NCBI RefSeq assembly: GCF_028735875.1
Contig: NZ_CP117834.1
Coordinates: forward strand, 4,000,601 to 4,064,600
DNA from: Shouchella hunanensis
GTDB taxonomy: Bacteria > Bacillota > Bacilli > Bacillales > Bacillaceae_D
DNA: 64,000 nucleotides
Reading direction: 5' to 3'
Shown: positions 1-7,986 of the stretch, piece after piece
How positions within the stretch are numbered: position 1 is the stretch's first letter
Layout of the letters: the number at the start of each line of letters is the position of its first letter
Position numbers and translations under genes: made by a program
The notes under the pieces: generated by a model
What the model was told of the DNA's origin: nothing
The model's input: only the letters and a program-made list of their open reading frames with translations
Databases searched by the model: none

Positions 1-274
1 AAATAAGCCCCAGCGCCCATTTTAATAATGTATGCTTTTTTGCTTCCGTTTGGATAAGATAAATAATCACGCCGACCATTACAACGGTAATAATGTAAAA
101 CAGCCACATTTGTCCTTGTAAAATGCCGAATGCCGCCCCTGAATTTCGATGAGAGAAAATATAAAAGATATTTTCCATAACGGTGATTCGTTCACCAAGC
201 ATCATGTTTTCAACGACAAGCCATTTCGTCAACTGATCGAATCCAATAATAATAATCGCAATTATGTAAGCCAT
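1..274 (-). CDS. lspA: Lipoprotein signal peptidase (signal peptidase II), 3' end beyond window edge
   Basis: Partial gene: about 91 N-terminal residues are inside the window and the C-terminal part lies off the left edge. I translated it from the minus strand. It begins MAYIIAIIIIGFDQLTKWLV, followed by a hydrophobic segment, and carries the NSGAAFGIL motif near residue 50; FDQLTK and the NxGxAFG motif are characteristic of the aspartic membrane protease LspA. The enzyme cleaves diacylglyceryl-modified prolipoproteins in the membrane and would mature products such as CtaC and the lipoproteins at 40.4 and 61.0 kb. A GGAGG element sits 7 nt before the ATG. Its position after ylyA and divIVA matches B. 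subtilis. Confidence 0.93.
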   Translation of the reverse strand, partial: MAYIIAIIIIGFDQLTKWLVVENMMLGERITVMENIFYIFSHRNSGAAFGILQGQMWLFYIITVVMVGVIIYLIQTEAKKHTLLKWALGLI

Positions 275-307
275 TCAGTATCCTCCACTACGTAATAGGC
301 TTAGTGT

Positions 308-337
308 AGCATAAAAAAAGAAAAAAGTCTTTGTCGA
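308..337 (-). promoter_or_regulatory. Candidate sigma-A promoter for lspA
   Basis: On the minus strand a TCGACA hexamer (332-337) and TATGCT (308-313) are separated by 18 nt and lie about 35 nt upstream of the lspA start. Each differs from consensus by one or two bases. Assigned by eye only. Confidence 0.4.
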
Positions 338-383
338 TTCCATGCACGACTTGGCTCATTTAACGCTTTCACTCCTAATAGAA

Positions 384-411
384 TGAAGCCTCACCGAATA
401 GGGAGGCTTCA
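384..411 (-). terminator. Hairpin downstream of ylyA, weak terminator
   Basis: The inverted repeat TGAAGCCTC / GAGGCTTCA lies about 20 nt after the ylyA stop. On the minus strand it is followed by only a short T-rich stretch, so it may be a weak terminator or a stabilising 3' hairpin. Confidence 0.45.
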
Positions 412-431
412 AAAAGCGTTGTGTCTGTTCC

Positions 432-1061
432 TTATTGATTTCGTTGACGATAGGCTTGATAGTGCTCATTTTGTTCAACATGGACACTATCCGGTCCATG
501 ATAGCCGTCAATTCCTGTTGAAAGAAACCCTTCAAAAGACTCAACGCCGTTCGCTCCGTACAAATCTGTATCGCCAGTTTCCTCCTCATATTCAACTGAA
601 GTATCGTTAAAACGTGCTACTTGTTGATAGGCATCCTCTCCATCAAATTCTGTTTCCCGTTCATCGTGATCGTTATTATAAGCTTCAAACCCACCTAAAA
701 CGTCTTCTTCAACTGGTCGATCAGAAGGAATTCCATTTTGTTTAGTGGAAGCTACGGTCCTTGCTTCAGGATAGGCTCTCAAGCGCTCTTCTGGTATAGC
801 CGCTCCTGTTTTTTCGCATATGCCATATGTGCCATTATCGATTTTTTCAAGTGCATCTTCAATATCGTGTAACGCTTTTTCAGCGTGATTAAATAGAGCC
901 TCATCTTTTTCCCGTTCAAACAACTCCGTTGCGTTATCTGCAGGATGATTGTCATAATTTGAAAGTTCATCTTGTCGTTCTGTACGATCATGAGAAGATT
1001 GATGCTGTAGAAGCTCTTTCCTTCTCCCTTGTAATTGTTCTTTAAACCACGATGTATCCAC
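432..1061 (-). CDS. ylyA: TraR/DksA-family protein of the YteA/YlyA type, degenerate zinc finger
   Basis: A 209-residue hydrophilic protein between divIVA and lspA, the position of ylyA in B. subtilis. The N-terminal half is charged and helical (residues 1-75). Residues 70-100 contain the DksA/TraR signature region GTYGICEKTGAAIPEERL, with the typical IDNGTYG lead-in. Only one cysteine (C82) is left where a four-cysteine zinc site is expected, so metal binding is probably lost. The C-terminal 100 residues are acidic and low in complexity. Family members associate with RNA polymerase or occur in sporulation; the B. subtilis protein is described as acting with sigma-G-dependent transcription. 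The start is GTG behind AAGGAG at 9 nt spacing. Confidence 0.8.
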   Translation of the reverse strand: MDTSWFKEQLQGRRKELLQHQSSHDRTERQDELSNYDNHPADNATELFEREKDEALFNHAEKALHDIEDALEKIDNGTYGICEKTGAAIPEERLRAYPEARTVASTKQNGIPSDRPVEEDVLGGFEAYNNDHDERETEFDGEDAYQQVARFNDTSVEYEEETGDTDLYGANGVESFEGFLSTGIDGYHGPDSVHVEQNEHYQAYRQRNQ

Positions 1062-1131
1062 TTACTATCACTCCTTTTTTCATAGGATGACCTGTTTTTC
1101 GGAATGGTTGAGCGGCAAATAAATCCATCAC

Positions 1132-1180
1132 AAAAAGCAGAAAACGCCAGTGATAAGTTTTATCACTAACGTCTTCTGCT
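1132..1180 (-). terminator. Intrinsic terminator after divIVA
   Basis: A long stem pairs AGCAGAA (1136-1142) with TTCTGCT (1174-1180) and AGTGATAA with TTATCACT around a 3-nt loop. A run of five T residues follows on the minus strand. It ends the ylm-divIVA transcript where ileS would normally follow. Confidence 0.85.
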
Positions 1181-1209
1181 TCTTAACGTTACTTTCGTTT
1201 TATGTACCG

Positions 1210-1734
1210 TTACGATTTGCTTTCTTGCTCTTCAAATTCCTTCAACAATTCTTCTTCATTGAACTCATCGTCGCTTCCGGCAAATTGCTCCCAATCATCG
1301 GTTTGAAGCATTTCCATTTGTGCTTCGATTAACATTTTAAAACGCATTTTGTAAACAGAAGCTTGCTTTTTTAGCTCTTCCATTTCCATCATTACTTTTC
1401 TTGATTTGCTTAGTGCTTCATTCACAATACGATTTGCGTTCTTTTCTGATTCCTTAACAATTAATTGCGCTTCTTTTTGCGCGTTTGAACGTAAGTCATC
1501 TGCAGCTTCTTGCGCCACCATAATGGATTTATTTAACGTTTCCTCGATATTGTGAAAATGAGCTAGTTTTTCGTCTTGCGTATTCACTTGCTCAAACAAT
1601 TCTTTCTTTTCTCGGAGAACAGCTTCATAATCTTTAATAATTTGATCTAAAAATTCGTTTACCTCATCTTCATCATAACCACGAAACGAGCGTGTAAATT
1701 CCTTATTATGAATATCTAACGGTGTTAATGGCAA
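1210..1734 (-). CDS. divIVA: Cell-division initiation / polar scaffold protein DivIVA
   Basis: DivIVA is a coiled-coil scaffold that binds negatively curved membrane at septa and poles and recruits MinJ, RacA and others. The N-terminal domain PLTPLDIHNKEF...RGYDEDEVNEFLD is the classical membrane-binding motif, followed by long heptad-rich coiled coils and an acidic tail, 174 aa in all (slightly longer than usual). An upstream ATG at 1779 is in frame, but I prefer TTG at 1734. It has GGAGGTG 6-7 nt upstream and gives an MPLTPxDIHNK N-terminus that matches the family. Last gene of the ylm cluster; followed by a strong terminator. ileS, usually next, is absent. Confidence 0.93.
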   Translation of the reverse strand: MPLTPLDIHNKEFTRSFRGYDEDEVNEFLDQIIKDYEAVLREKKELFEQVNTQDEKLAHFHNIEETLNKSIMVAQEAADDLRSNAQKEAQLIVKESEKNANRIVNEALSKSRKVMMEMEELKKQASVYKMRFKMLIEAQMEMLQTDDWEQFAGSDDEFNEEELLKEFEEQESKS

Positions 1735-1829
1735 CCGTCCCACCTCCATGAAATCCTCATTCTTTTCTTCATTCGACATTCCCCGAAAAATACCTTCTTA
1801 AAACTACAAATTTCGCCTAAAAATCAGAA

Positions 1830-2591
1830 TTACTTCTTTCTTCCTACTGTTAAACGTACCTTATCTTTCTTCGTTTGTCCATTTTCTTCTAACACTTTTG
1901 CACGACCATACCCTCTTAATGAGAGATAATCGCCAACAGACAAACTGTACGAAGACTGATCAACTGGCTTCCAATTGACTTTTACGTATCCCTTTGTAAT
2001 CGCTTCGACACTTTTCGAACGAGAGAGATGATACACTGCAGCGAGTACAGTATCTAAGCGCCATGATGATACAAGCACATGATCCGTTTGCCAGCGCTCT
2101 TCTTCAACATCAATTGTGTCTGCTTCTTCAAGTGTTATTGATGTTTTACCAACTTGGTCAAGAGTCGCACGCACGTACACTGCTGTATCGACAGCCGTTG
2201 CAAACGTAAACGAATCTTCTTGAACGATAATGTCACCAAACTTTTCACGCTTTAAGCCGCTATTCATAAGCGCGCCAAGCACATCTCGGTGCGAGAGCGT
2301 AACAAATTTAGAGGAAAACGTTGCTTTTAAAAAAGTCAGCTCCCATTTTGGTTTCTCACCTTTTAAATAGCTCGGTCTTATGATCGCCCTTTTTCGCTCA
2401 CAACCTGGTGAGCCACCATTAAAAAGTAGCTCACAATCAGTATGTTTACCAATTAGTGAAGACATGATGTCTTGTTGCCTGGGATCTAGAAAATCCGTCA
2501 GCCGCTCTTGATGATACAAGGTGACGGACTCCACTAGGTCGTTTACTTGATCAATAAAAGGACGCTCTTCTGGTCGAAAGTGTTCGTACAT
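1830..2591 (-). CDS. ylmH: S4-domain RNA-binding protein YlmH
   Basis: A 253-residue protein with an N-terminal YlmH-specific domain and a C-terminal S4 RNA-binding domain (about residues 180-250; RSKSVEAITKGYVKVN... SYSLSVGDYLSLRGYGRAKV). YlmH binds the ribosome/50S subunit and belongs to the RqcP-like S4 proteins implicated in ribosome-associated quality control. A GTG at 2597 is in frame, but AAGGAG lies 8 nt before the ATG at 2591, so that start is used. It sits between ylmG and divIVA as in most Firmicutes and is presumably co-transcribed. Confidence 0.92.
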   Translation of the reverse strand: MYEHFRPEERPFIDQVNDLVESVTLYHQERLTDFLDPRQQDIMSSLIGKHTDCELLFNGGSPGCERKRAIIRPSYLKGEKPKWELTFLKATFSSKFVTLSHRDVLGALMNSGLKREKFGDIIVQEDSFTFATAVDTAVYVRATLDQVGKTSITLEEADTIDVEEERWQTDHVLVSSWRLDTVLAAVYHLSRSKSVEAITKGYVKVNWKPVDQSSYSLSVGDYLSLRGYGRAKVLEENGQTKKDKVRLTVGRKK

Positions 2592-2603
2592 AGACACGGC
2601 TCC

Positions 2604-2885
2604 TTATAATAAGCCCATTATCCATTGCTGAACTGGTCCTAATCCTCTTACGGCTAGATTCAGAAGAAAAATAGCCACAATTGGGGATAGATCAATCATG
2701 CCAATGGGCGGGATGATATTTCTGAAAATTCCTATGTACGGCTCCACAATGCTACCAAGGAATTCACCGAAAGCGGAATCTCTTCCCCCTACCCAAGACA
2801 TCACGATATAGATCAAAATGGCAAAAAAGTAACCTAGAGCTAAGTAGCGTATAAGATTAAATATAAAGTTAACAAACAATTCCAT
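2604..2885 (-). CDS. ylmG: YggT-family membrane protein YlmG
   Basis: A 93-residue integral membrane protein with two hydrophobic helices (MELFVNFIFNLIRYLALGYF and SPIVAIFLLNLAVRGL) and the conserved YggT loop IVEPYIGIFRNIIPPIGMIDLSPI. YggT proteins are found next to sepF and divIVA and in plastids (YLMG), where they affect membrane/nucleoid distribution; the molecular function is not settled. The reading frame extends upstream to a GTG overlapping the sepF stop, but the ATG at 2885 with AGGTGAG 9 nt upstream looks like the true start. Confidence 0.9.
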   Translation of the reverse strand: MELFVNFIFNLIRYLALGYFFAILIYIVMSWVGGRDSAFGEFLGSIVEPYIGIFRNIIPPIGMIDLSPIVAIFLLNLAVRGLGPVQQWIMGLL

Positions 2886-2911
2886 CTTGCTGTTCTCACC
2901 TACCTTATCAA

Positions 2912-3352
2912 TCACAATTGATTGGCAATATCACTAATCGATCCTGATATTTCCACATTATCCGGCGCACAAATAAAAATGCTTGCCCCGACTTTTTGGA
3001 TGTCTCCTCCAATAGCATATACGGTTCCACTTAAAAAATCTACTACCCGTAATGCTTGGTCGTGTTCCATTCTTTGTAAATTAATAACGACTGTTTTCCG
3101 ATTTTTTAATTGGTCCGCAATGTCTTGACTTTCATCATAAGAACGCGGTTCAATGAGAGTCATCTTCGCATGTTGCTGGACGCTTTTTAAACTAACGATA
3201 TTTGTTTGCGTGTCTTTTTCTTTTGATTCATTACTTTGAAAACGATTTGGCATCGTCCGCTCCTCTTTTTCCGGCTCATCGACATAGCGTTCGACTTCTT
3301 CGACATGGTCATCTAAATTAAAGTATGTTTTAAACTTTGACTTAAAGCCCAT
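2912..3352 (-). CDS. sepF: Cell division protein SepF (FtsZ/membrane anchor)
   Basis: SepF tethers FtsZ bundles to the membrane. The N-terminus (MGFKSKFKTYFNLDD) is an amphipathic membrane-targeting helix. An acidic/polar linker (about residues 15-60) leads to the C-terminal SepF domain (VVINLQRMEHDQALRVVDFLSGTVYAIGGDIQKVG). Length is 146 aa, normal for the family. An ATG two codons earlier directly abuts AAGGAGG, so the second ATG at 3352 (6 nt spacing) is preferred. It sits in the ylmE-sepF-ylmG-ylmH-divIVA order typical of Bacillaceae. Confidence 0.95.
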   Translation of the reverse strand: MGFKSKFKTYFNLDDHVEEVERYVDEPEKEERTMPNRFQSNESKEKDTQTNIVSLKSVQQHAKMTLIEPRSYDESQDIADQLKNRKTVVINLQRMEHDQALRVVDFLSGTVYAIGGDIQKVGASIFICAPDNVEISGSISDIANQL

Positions 3353-3363
3353 TTCCATCCTCC

Positions 3364-4065
3364 TTATTCGGACACTTGCTCATTACCTACTAGAATGGTT
3401 CCAATGCGAATATACGTTGCACCTTCTTCTACTGCCACTTCAAAGTCATTTGACATGCCCATTGATAGCTCTGTGCAAGGAGCGTGTACATATTCTTTAT
3501 CAGCAATACGCTGTTGCAGTTGTTTTAGGGCTTTAAAATGCAGACGCGTTTCTTCTGCATGTTCCGTATACGGTGCCATTGTCATTAATCCAATCACTCG
3601 AATGCGGTCATACTCAGCCAACGCCATTATAAACGAATCGACTTCGTCTGGAGCTAGTCCATTTTTTGACGCTTCTCCCGATACATTTACTTGTACGAAA
3701 CAATCAAGTGTTCCATCTTGTTCGACCAAACGCTTTTGCACTTCTTTTGCAAGACTTAACCGATCAAGAGAGTGAAGCACTCCGATGTTCCCGATGACCT
3801 CTTTCACCTTACGCGACTGTAGCGACCCAATAAAGTGCCATGTTACGCGATTACCAATAGCTGCTTTTTTTTCAAGCAAGCCTTCTAAGCGATTCTCACC
3901 AATATGAGTGACGCCTGCTTCAATCGCTTCATTGGCTGTTTGGACTGAGACATATTTCGTCACAGCAATAATATGAACATCGTCTACTCCTCTTCCTGCT
4001 CTCAACGCAGCTCGCTCCATACGCTCTTTTAACGCAACATATTGTTGTTCAATCGTTGGATTCAT
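3364..4065 (-). CDS. ylmE: PLP-binding protein of the YggS/PROSC family
   Basis: A 233-residue alanine-racemase-fold TIM barrel involved in pyridoxal-phosphate homeostasis rather than catalysis. Visible features are AVTKYVSVQTANEAIEAGV with the PLP lysine (K37), IGENRLEGLLEK, WHFIGSLQSRK and the C-terminal LSMGMSNDFEVAVEEGATYIRIG phosphate-binding motif. The start overlaps the ylmD stop (ATGA), with AAGGTGG about 7 nt upstream, so translational coupling is likely. Confidence 0.94.
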   Translation of the reverse strand: MNPTIEQQYVALKERMERAALRAGRGVDDVHIIAVTKYVSVQTANEAIEAGVTHIGENRLEGLLEKKAAIGNRVTWHFIGSLQSRKVKEVIGNIGVLHSLDRLSLAKEVQKRLVEQDGTLDCFVQVNVSGEASKNGLAPDEVDSFIMALAEYDRIRVIGLMTMAPYTEHAEETRLHFKALKQLQQRIADKEYVHAPCTELSMGMSNDFEVAVEEGATYIRIGTILVGNEQVSE

Positions 4066-4892
4066 CGTTCAACCACCTTCTTCATTCCAATCATACTCAT
4101 CATTCTACCTGTTTTCCCTTGATCTTGTCGATGAGAAAAGAAGGCATCGTCGCTAAACGTACAACGATCTGATTCAATAATATGGGCAGACAGAATCCCT
4201 GCCTGTTCAAGCAAATAGCGATTTAAGGCAGGTAAATGGAGCTGAAAATGATCTGCTCGAGTAGGTGTATAGATGCCTTTATGTTTCATAGGCAGCTGTT
4301 CATTTACTCGATCTATGACGGTGCGATCCACTTCATATTGTTGTTGTGAAATACATGGCCCAATGAGAATATGGATATCACTCACTTGTACACCGTGTTT
4401 CTCTACCCATTCACTGACCATTTTGGGTCCAATTTGATCGACCGTACCTTTCCAACCGGCGTGGCATAAACCAATGATCTGATTCTTAGGTGAATAAAAA
4501 TAAAGCGGGACACAATCAGCATACAAACTCGTTAGCAATATATCCGTTTCTCTTGTATAAAGTCCATCTGTCTCGTTTATCGCAGTACGAAGAGACCGTG
4601 CACCTCGACCTCGATCAGACTTCGTCACTTCTTGAATGACTGAAGCATGTACTTGTTCAGATCCAACCCAATGATCAAGAGAAAAACCTACATCCTTGGC
4701 AACGCGTTCACGATTTTGCACAACAGCATCAACCGTGTCCCCTACATGAAACCCCATGTTTAACGTTTTATAAGGAAATTCGCTAACGCCGCCATTTCGA
4801 GTCGTGAAACCAGCAAACAACTTCTCGTCTAATGCATTAAATTGTTCTTCATATTCAACTCGTTCAGACAACCGCTGCCAGTTTGCTTTCAT
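4062..4892 (-). CDS. ylmD: Laccase-domain protein YlmD (PgeF family)
   Basis: A 276-residue protein of the DUF152/multicopper-oxidase-like family, related to E. coli PgeF (YfiH), which hydrolyses a mis-incorporated amino acid from UDP-MurNAc in peptidoglycan precursor proofreading; other members have purine nucleoside phosphorylase activity. Signature motifs include TTRNGGVS, LTSLYADCVPLYFYSP with the conserved Cys, GLCHAGWKGT and IGPCISQQQYEV. The metal-binding His/Cys set appears intact. Two in-frame ATGs exist; the second (4892) has a workable distance from AAGGAG. Sits between ylmC and ylmE. Confidence 0.92.
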   Translation of the reverse strand: MKANWQRLSERVEYEEQFNALDEKLFAGFTTRNGGVSEFPYKTLNMGFHVGDTVDAVVQNRERVAKDVGFSLDHWVGSEQVHASVIQEVTKSDRGRGARSLRTAINETDGLYTRETDILLTSLYADCVPLYFYSPKNQIIGLCHAGWKGTVDQIGPKMVSEWVEKHGVQVSDIHILIGPCISQQQYEVDRTVIDRVNEQLPMKHKGIYTPTRADHFQLHLPALNRYLLEQAGILSAHIIESDRCTFSDDAFFSHRQDQGKTGRMMSMIGMKKVVER

Positions 4893-4957
4893 CCTCTGCA
4901 TGCTCCTTTTTGTATTCCTCGCTTTATTTTACCATAATGGATCTCTAGAATAAATGT

Positions 4958-5260
4958 TTACGAATAGGGATCTTTTCTTTCCATTACATGTTCAGCTGTT
5001 GTGACAGATTGCTTGTATCGTTCTGGCAGCTCGACTAGGATGACGTCAGAGCCAATCTTCACTATATTTTTCCAAGGGATAACGGTTTCTCCTGCATCAC
5101 GATTTCCTAAGAACGTCATCATTTTTCCTTGGTTTGAGATAATAATCGCTTCAATTCTTCCTGTTTCTAAATTAATGTCTAAATCATTTAAATGTCCAAG
5201 TCGCTTTCCGTTTTCCATATTAACAATGTCTTTAGTTGATAGCTCAGATATTTTTATCAC
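4958..5260 (-). CDS. ylmC: YlmC/YmxH-family PRC-barrel protein
   Basis: A 100-residue small beta-rich protein with a PRC-barrel-like sequence (MIKISELSTKDIVNMENGKRLGHLNDLDINLETGRIEAIII). The YlmC/YmxH family is confined to endospore formers and has no settled function. It lies immediately downstream of sigG, as in other Bacilli. The sigma-E-like promoter upstream (see 5285-5314) would fit mother-cell expression. Confidence 0.88.
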   Translation of the reverse strand: MIKISELSTKDIVNMENGKRLGHLNDLDINLETGRIEAIIISNQGKMMTFLGNRDAGETVIPWKNIVKIGSDVILVELPERYKQSVTTAEHVMERKDPYS

Positions 5261-5284
5261 TGTACCCCCTCCTCCTCACTAGTA

Positions 5285-5314
5285 ACTATATGCTTATCCG
5301 TAACCGATTTATGA
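5285..5314 (-). promoter_or_regulatory. Candidate sigma-E promoter for ylmC
   Basis: On the minus strand TCATAAA and CATATAGT are separated by 15 nt, compared with the sigma-E consensus KMATATT-N13-15-CATACAMT. It ends about 25 nt upstream of ylmC. The same CATATAGT appears in the candidate spoVE promoter at 12953-12981. Moderate match only. Confidence 0.4.
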
Positions 5315-5316
5315 AC

Positions 5317-5345
5317 AAAAAAGCCGCTGTTCCACACAGCGACTT
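5317..5345 (-). terminator. Intrinsic terminator after sigG
   Basis: On the minus strand AAGTCGCTGT pairs with ACAGCGGCTT (one G-U) around a short loop, followed by six T residues. It starts 4 nt past the sigG stop. Confidence 0.88.
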
Positions 5346-5348
5346 TCC

Positions 5349-6134
5349 TCATGATTCAATATGTTTATTCATCTGATGAATAGCACCTTTTTCAAGCCTT
5401 GATACTTGCGCTTGAGAGATACCGATTTCATCCGCCACTTCCATTTGTGTTTTTCCTTGAAAGAAACGCATATTCAAAATCACTTTTTCTCGATCATTTA
5501 AACGAATCATCGCTTCCTTTAGTGCAATTTCTTCTACCCAATTAACATCCTTGTTTCGTTCATCGCTAATTTGATCCATAACAAAGATTGGATCTCCACC
5601 ATCATTGTAAATCGGTTCAAATAACGATACTGGATCTTGAATCGCGTCAAGCGCAAAGACAATATCCTCTTTCGGTACATCTAATACTGCCGCAATTTCT
5701 TGAACAGTTGGTTCATTTTCGCGTTTCTTTTCTGCCATCATCTGATCCCGAACTTGTAATGCTTTATAAGCAATATCTCTTAATGAACGTGACACACGAA
5801 TAGGATTGTTATCCCTTAAGTACCGGCGTATCTCACCAATAATCATTGGCACTGCATACGTAGAAAACTTAACATTTTGACTTAAGTCAAAGTTGTCAAT
5901 TGATTTCATTAAACCAATACAACCGACTTGAAATAAGTCATCCACATTCTCGCCACGGTTATTAAAGCGCTGAATGACACTAAGGACTAAACGAAGATTT
6001 CCATTTATTAACGTATCCCTTGCTGGCTCATAACCAGACTGGAGCTGTGAAAATAATTCTCGCATCTCCAGATTTTTTAAAACCGGCAGTTTTGATGTAT
6101 CTACTCCACAGATTTCTACTTTATTTCGAGCCAA
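5349..6134 (-). CDS. sigG: Forespore late sigma factor, sigma-G
   Basis: A 261-residue sigma-70-family factor that directs late forespore transcription after engulfment. The N-terminus ARNKVEICGVDTSKLPVLKN is the sigma-G/F signature including the anti-sigma-sensitive segment. Region 2 is QSGYEPARDTLINGNLRLVLSV...DLFQVGCIGLMKSID; region 4 ends in an HTH, TQMEVADEIGISQAQVSRLE. The start codon is TTG behind AGGGGG. A sigma-F/G-type promoter lies upstream. Gene order spoIIGA-sigE-sigG is universal in Bacillaceae. Confidence 0.97.
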   Translation of the reverse strand: MARNKVEICGVDTSKLPVLKNLEMRELFSQLQSGYEPARDTLINGNLRLVLSVIQRFNNRGENVDDLFQVGCIGLMKSIDNFDLSQNVKFSTYAVPMIIGEIRRYLRDNNPIRVSRSLRDIAYKALQVRDQMMAEKKRENEPTVQEIAAVLDVPKEDIVFALDAIQDPVSLFEPIYNDGGDPIFVMDQISDERNKDVNWVEEIALKEAMIRLNDREKVILNMRFFQGKTQMEVADEIGISQAQVSRLEKGAIHQMNKHIES

Positions 6135-6171
6135 ATTCTTTACCCCCTAAACGGAAGATGATGTCAAAAAA

Positions 6172-6200
6172 AGTATCTCCCTGGGAAAAAAATTTATGCA
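6172..6200 (-). promoter_or_regulatory. Sigma-G/sigma-F-type promoter of sigG
   Basis: On the minus strand TGCATA (6195-6200) and GATACT (6172-6177) are separated by 17 nt and preceded by GG at the -10, close to the sigma-G consensus TGMATA-N17-CATACTA. It lies about 38 nt upstream of the sigG start. Autoregulation of sigG by sigma-F and sigma-G is established in B. subtilis. Confidence 0.7.
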
Positions 6201-6282
6201 CTCTGTTGATGTGGAAATTTGTTAAAAATAGACACTATCCTTGTCACGACCCTGCTAAAAATTAGAAATTATTTTTTTTACG

Positions 6283-6996
6283 CTACACCATTTTATTAAA
6301 TTCTTTTTGTAGCCGTTTAATGATTCGTTTCTCCAATCGGGATATATAGGATTGCGAAATACCAAGCATATCCGCGACATCTTTTTGAGTTTTCTCTTCC
6401 GTTCCTGTTAAGCCGAAGCGGAGTTCCATTATTTGTTTTTCTCGATCAGATAAGGTATGAAGGGCTTTGACGAGCAATCGACGATCGACTCTTTCTTCTA
6501 TTCCCTTCGTAATAATGTCCTCTTCTGTTCCCAATACATCAGAGAGCAATAGTTCATTTCCATCCCAATCAATGTTTAAGGGTTCATCAAAAGACACTTC
6601 TGAGCGTGTCTTGTTGTTTCGGCGCAAATACATAAGTATTTCATTTTCAATACAGCGAGACGCATACGTGGCTAGCTTAATTTTCTTTTCAGGATTGAAT
6701 GTATTAACGGCTTTAATTAACCCGATGGTTCCAATGCTAATCAAGTCTTCTATATTGATTCCAGTGTTTTCAAATTTTCTAGCGATGTATACGACTAAGC
6801 GGAGATTACGTTCAATTAATATCGAACGTACAGCTTCATCACCACTCGGAAGCTTTAGTAGGAGCTCTGCTTCTTCTTCTTTTGATAACGGTGGTGGTAA
6901 GGCTTCACTGCCACCAATATAATAAATTTCATCTTCCTTTAAGCCAAACTTTCTTAATAGGCGATAGATGAACAATCTCCATTTCATTTTTATCAT
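6283..6996 (-). CDS. sigE: Mother-cell sigma factor pro-sigma-E
   Basis: A 237-residue sigma factor controlling early mother-cell transcription. It carries an amphipathic pro-sequence (residues 1 to about 27) removed by SpoIIGA, then [18 protein letters not shown], region 2 ([35 protein letters not shown]) and the region-4 HTH ([23 protein letters not shown]). ATG lies 5-6 nt after AAGGAGG. It follows spoIIGA by 10 nt, so the two form the spoIIG operon. Confidence 0.97.
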   Translation of the reverse strand: MIKMKWRLFIYRLLRKFGLKEDEIYYIGGSEALPPPLSKEEEAELLLKLPSGDEAVRSILIERNLRLVVYIARKFENTGINIEDLISIGTIGLIKAVNTFNPEKKIKLATYASRCIENEILMYLRRNNKTRSEVSFDEPLNIDWDGNELLLSDVLGTEEDIITKGIEERVDRRLLVKALHTLSDREKQIMELRFGLTGTEEKTQKDVADMLGISQSYISRLEKRIIKRLQKEFNKMV

Positions 6997-7006
6997 CGCG
7001 TCCTCC

Positions 7007-7891
7007 TTAGCTCACTTGTGATATAACAAGCTGTGGATGAATAATTGTTTGATAATGCCCTTCAGGCGACAATGCTTCCCCATACAGCCCTAACAGCACA
7101 CGCTTTGTTACGAATTGTTCACCGTCGTAATAGATCGTTACTTGATCAGGTTTAAAAGCTGTTAAGTATGGTTGTTTTTGACCAACAGCCTTAAACGGTA
7201 CTAATCGAATTCGATGCATAAAGGGATGATTCTCTTTCGTTGACATTGTTAGCATGTCATCTGTTTGTTGTTTACCAAGCAACGGATGCAGAAGATCTGC
7301 TTCCATAATCATGACGGGTGTTCTTGTTAACGGATCTTTTAATTGATTTCCAGTGTCGACTAGCCCCCTCGTTTCAAATCTAAAGTCATCAATAACAATT
7401 TCCACTGTTGCTAGATCGTTTGCTTGCACTTTCTTTATCTTGAATGTATCAACTTGTTGTTTGCTAAACCAATAAACGAGAGGAAAACCAATCAGAACGA
7501 AAGTCCAGCTGATTGTACTTCCACCAAACCCTGGCAGATGACTCGTTAAATCTAATTCACTTTGAAAAAAGTAATGCATGGCAAAAAGCCCGCCACCAGT
7601 AACAAAAGTTAGGAAAAAGAAGCCTGCTAGATTTTGAACAAAATAAGTAAAGCGTATGTATCCAAAAGCAATGAATACAATCATACAAGAATAAAAAAAC
7701 TTTACAATCGGGTTCATAAAAAACGTCACGTACGGCGTAAACATAAAGAAAACAACAATGGATGCAACGAGTGATGCCATGCCTATACGAACATAGTTTT
7801 TCTTTCTTTTTAACAATAATGCAGTACCAATAATAAGGAGAAAATCAATGCCTAGATTCAGTAGCCAGATTAAGTCTAGATATACAATCAT
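7007..7891 (-). CDS. spoIIGA: Pro-sigma-E processing protease SpoIIGA
   Basis: SpoIIGA is a septal aspartic-type protease that cleaves pro-sigma-E when activated by SpoIIR. The 294-residue protein has five predicted transmembrane segments in the first 145 residues, then a cytosolic protease domain with the catalytic motif [10 protein letters not shown] (D179 when counted from the chosen start). An in-frame codon at 7912 precedes it, but AGGAGG lies 8 nt before the ATG at 7891, giving the usual [10 protein letters not shown]-terminus. Co-transcribed with sigE. Confidence 0.94.
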   Translation of the reverse strand: MIVYLDLIWLLNLGIDFLLIIGTALLLKRKKNYVRIGMASLVASIVVFFMFTPYVTFFMNPIVKFFYSCMIVFIAFGYIRFTYFVQNLAGFFFLTFVTGGGLFAMHYFFQSELDLTSHLPGFGGSTISWTFVLIGFPLVYWFSKQQVDTFKIKKVQANDLATVEIVIDDFRFETRGLVDTGNQLKDPLTRTPVMIMEADLLHPLLGKQQTDDMLTMSTKENHPFMHRIRLVPFKAVGQKQPYLTAFKPDQVTIYYDGEQFVTKRVLLGLYGEALSPEGHYQTIIHPQLVISQVS

Positions 7892-7919
7892 GATCGTTCC
7901 TCCTGTATTCATAAAACTT

Positions 7920-7952
7920 AGTATAGTAGATAGAAAGAAGGAAGTCTGTCAC
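7920..7952 (-). promoter_or_regulatory. spoIIG promoter with long 21-nt spacer, likely Spo0A-activated
   Basis: On the minus strand GTGACA (7947-7952) and TATACT (7920-7925) are 21 nt apart. B. subtilis spoIIG also has an unusually long (22 nt) spacer and a very similar TGACAGACTT sequence at its -35, which doubles as a Spo0A half-site. A second 0A-like box, TTTGTCAAAA, lies at 7987-7996. The ATG follows the -10 by about 28 nt. Confidence 0.7.
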
Positions 7953-7986
7953 TTCATGGCAAAGACAAGCCTGTTATTTTGAAAGC

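Noticed and set aside
383..610. 75-aa plus-strand and 79-aa minus-strand frames near ylyA
   Set aside because: Shadows of the ylyA coding sequence in other frames.
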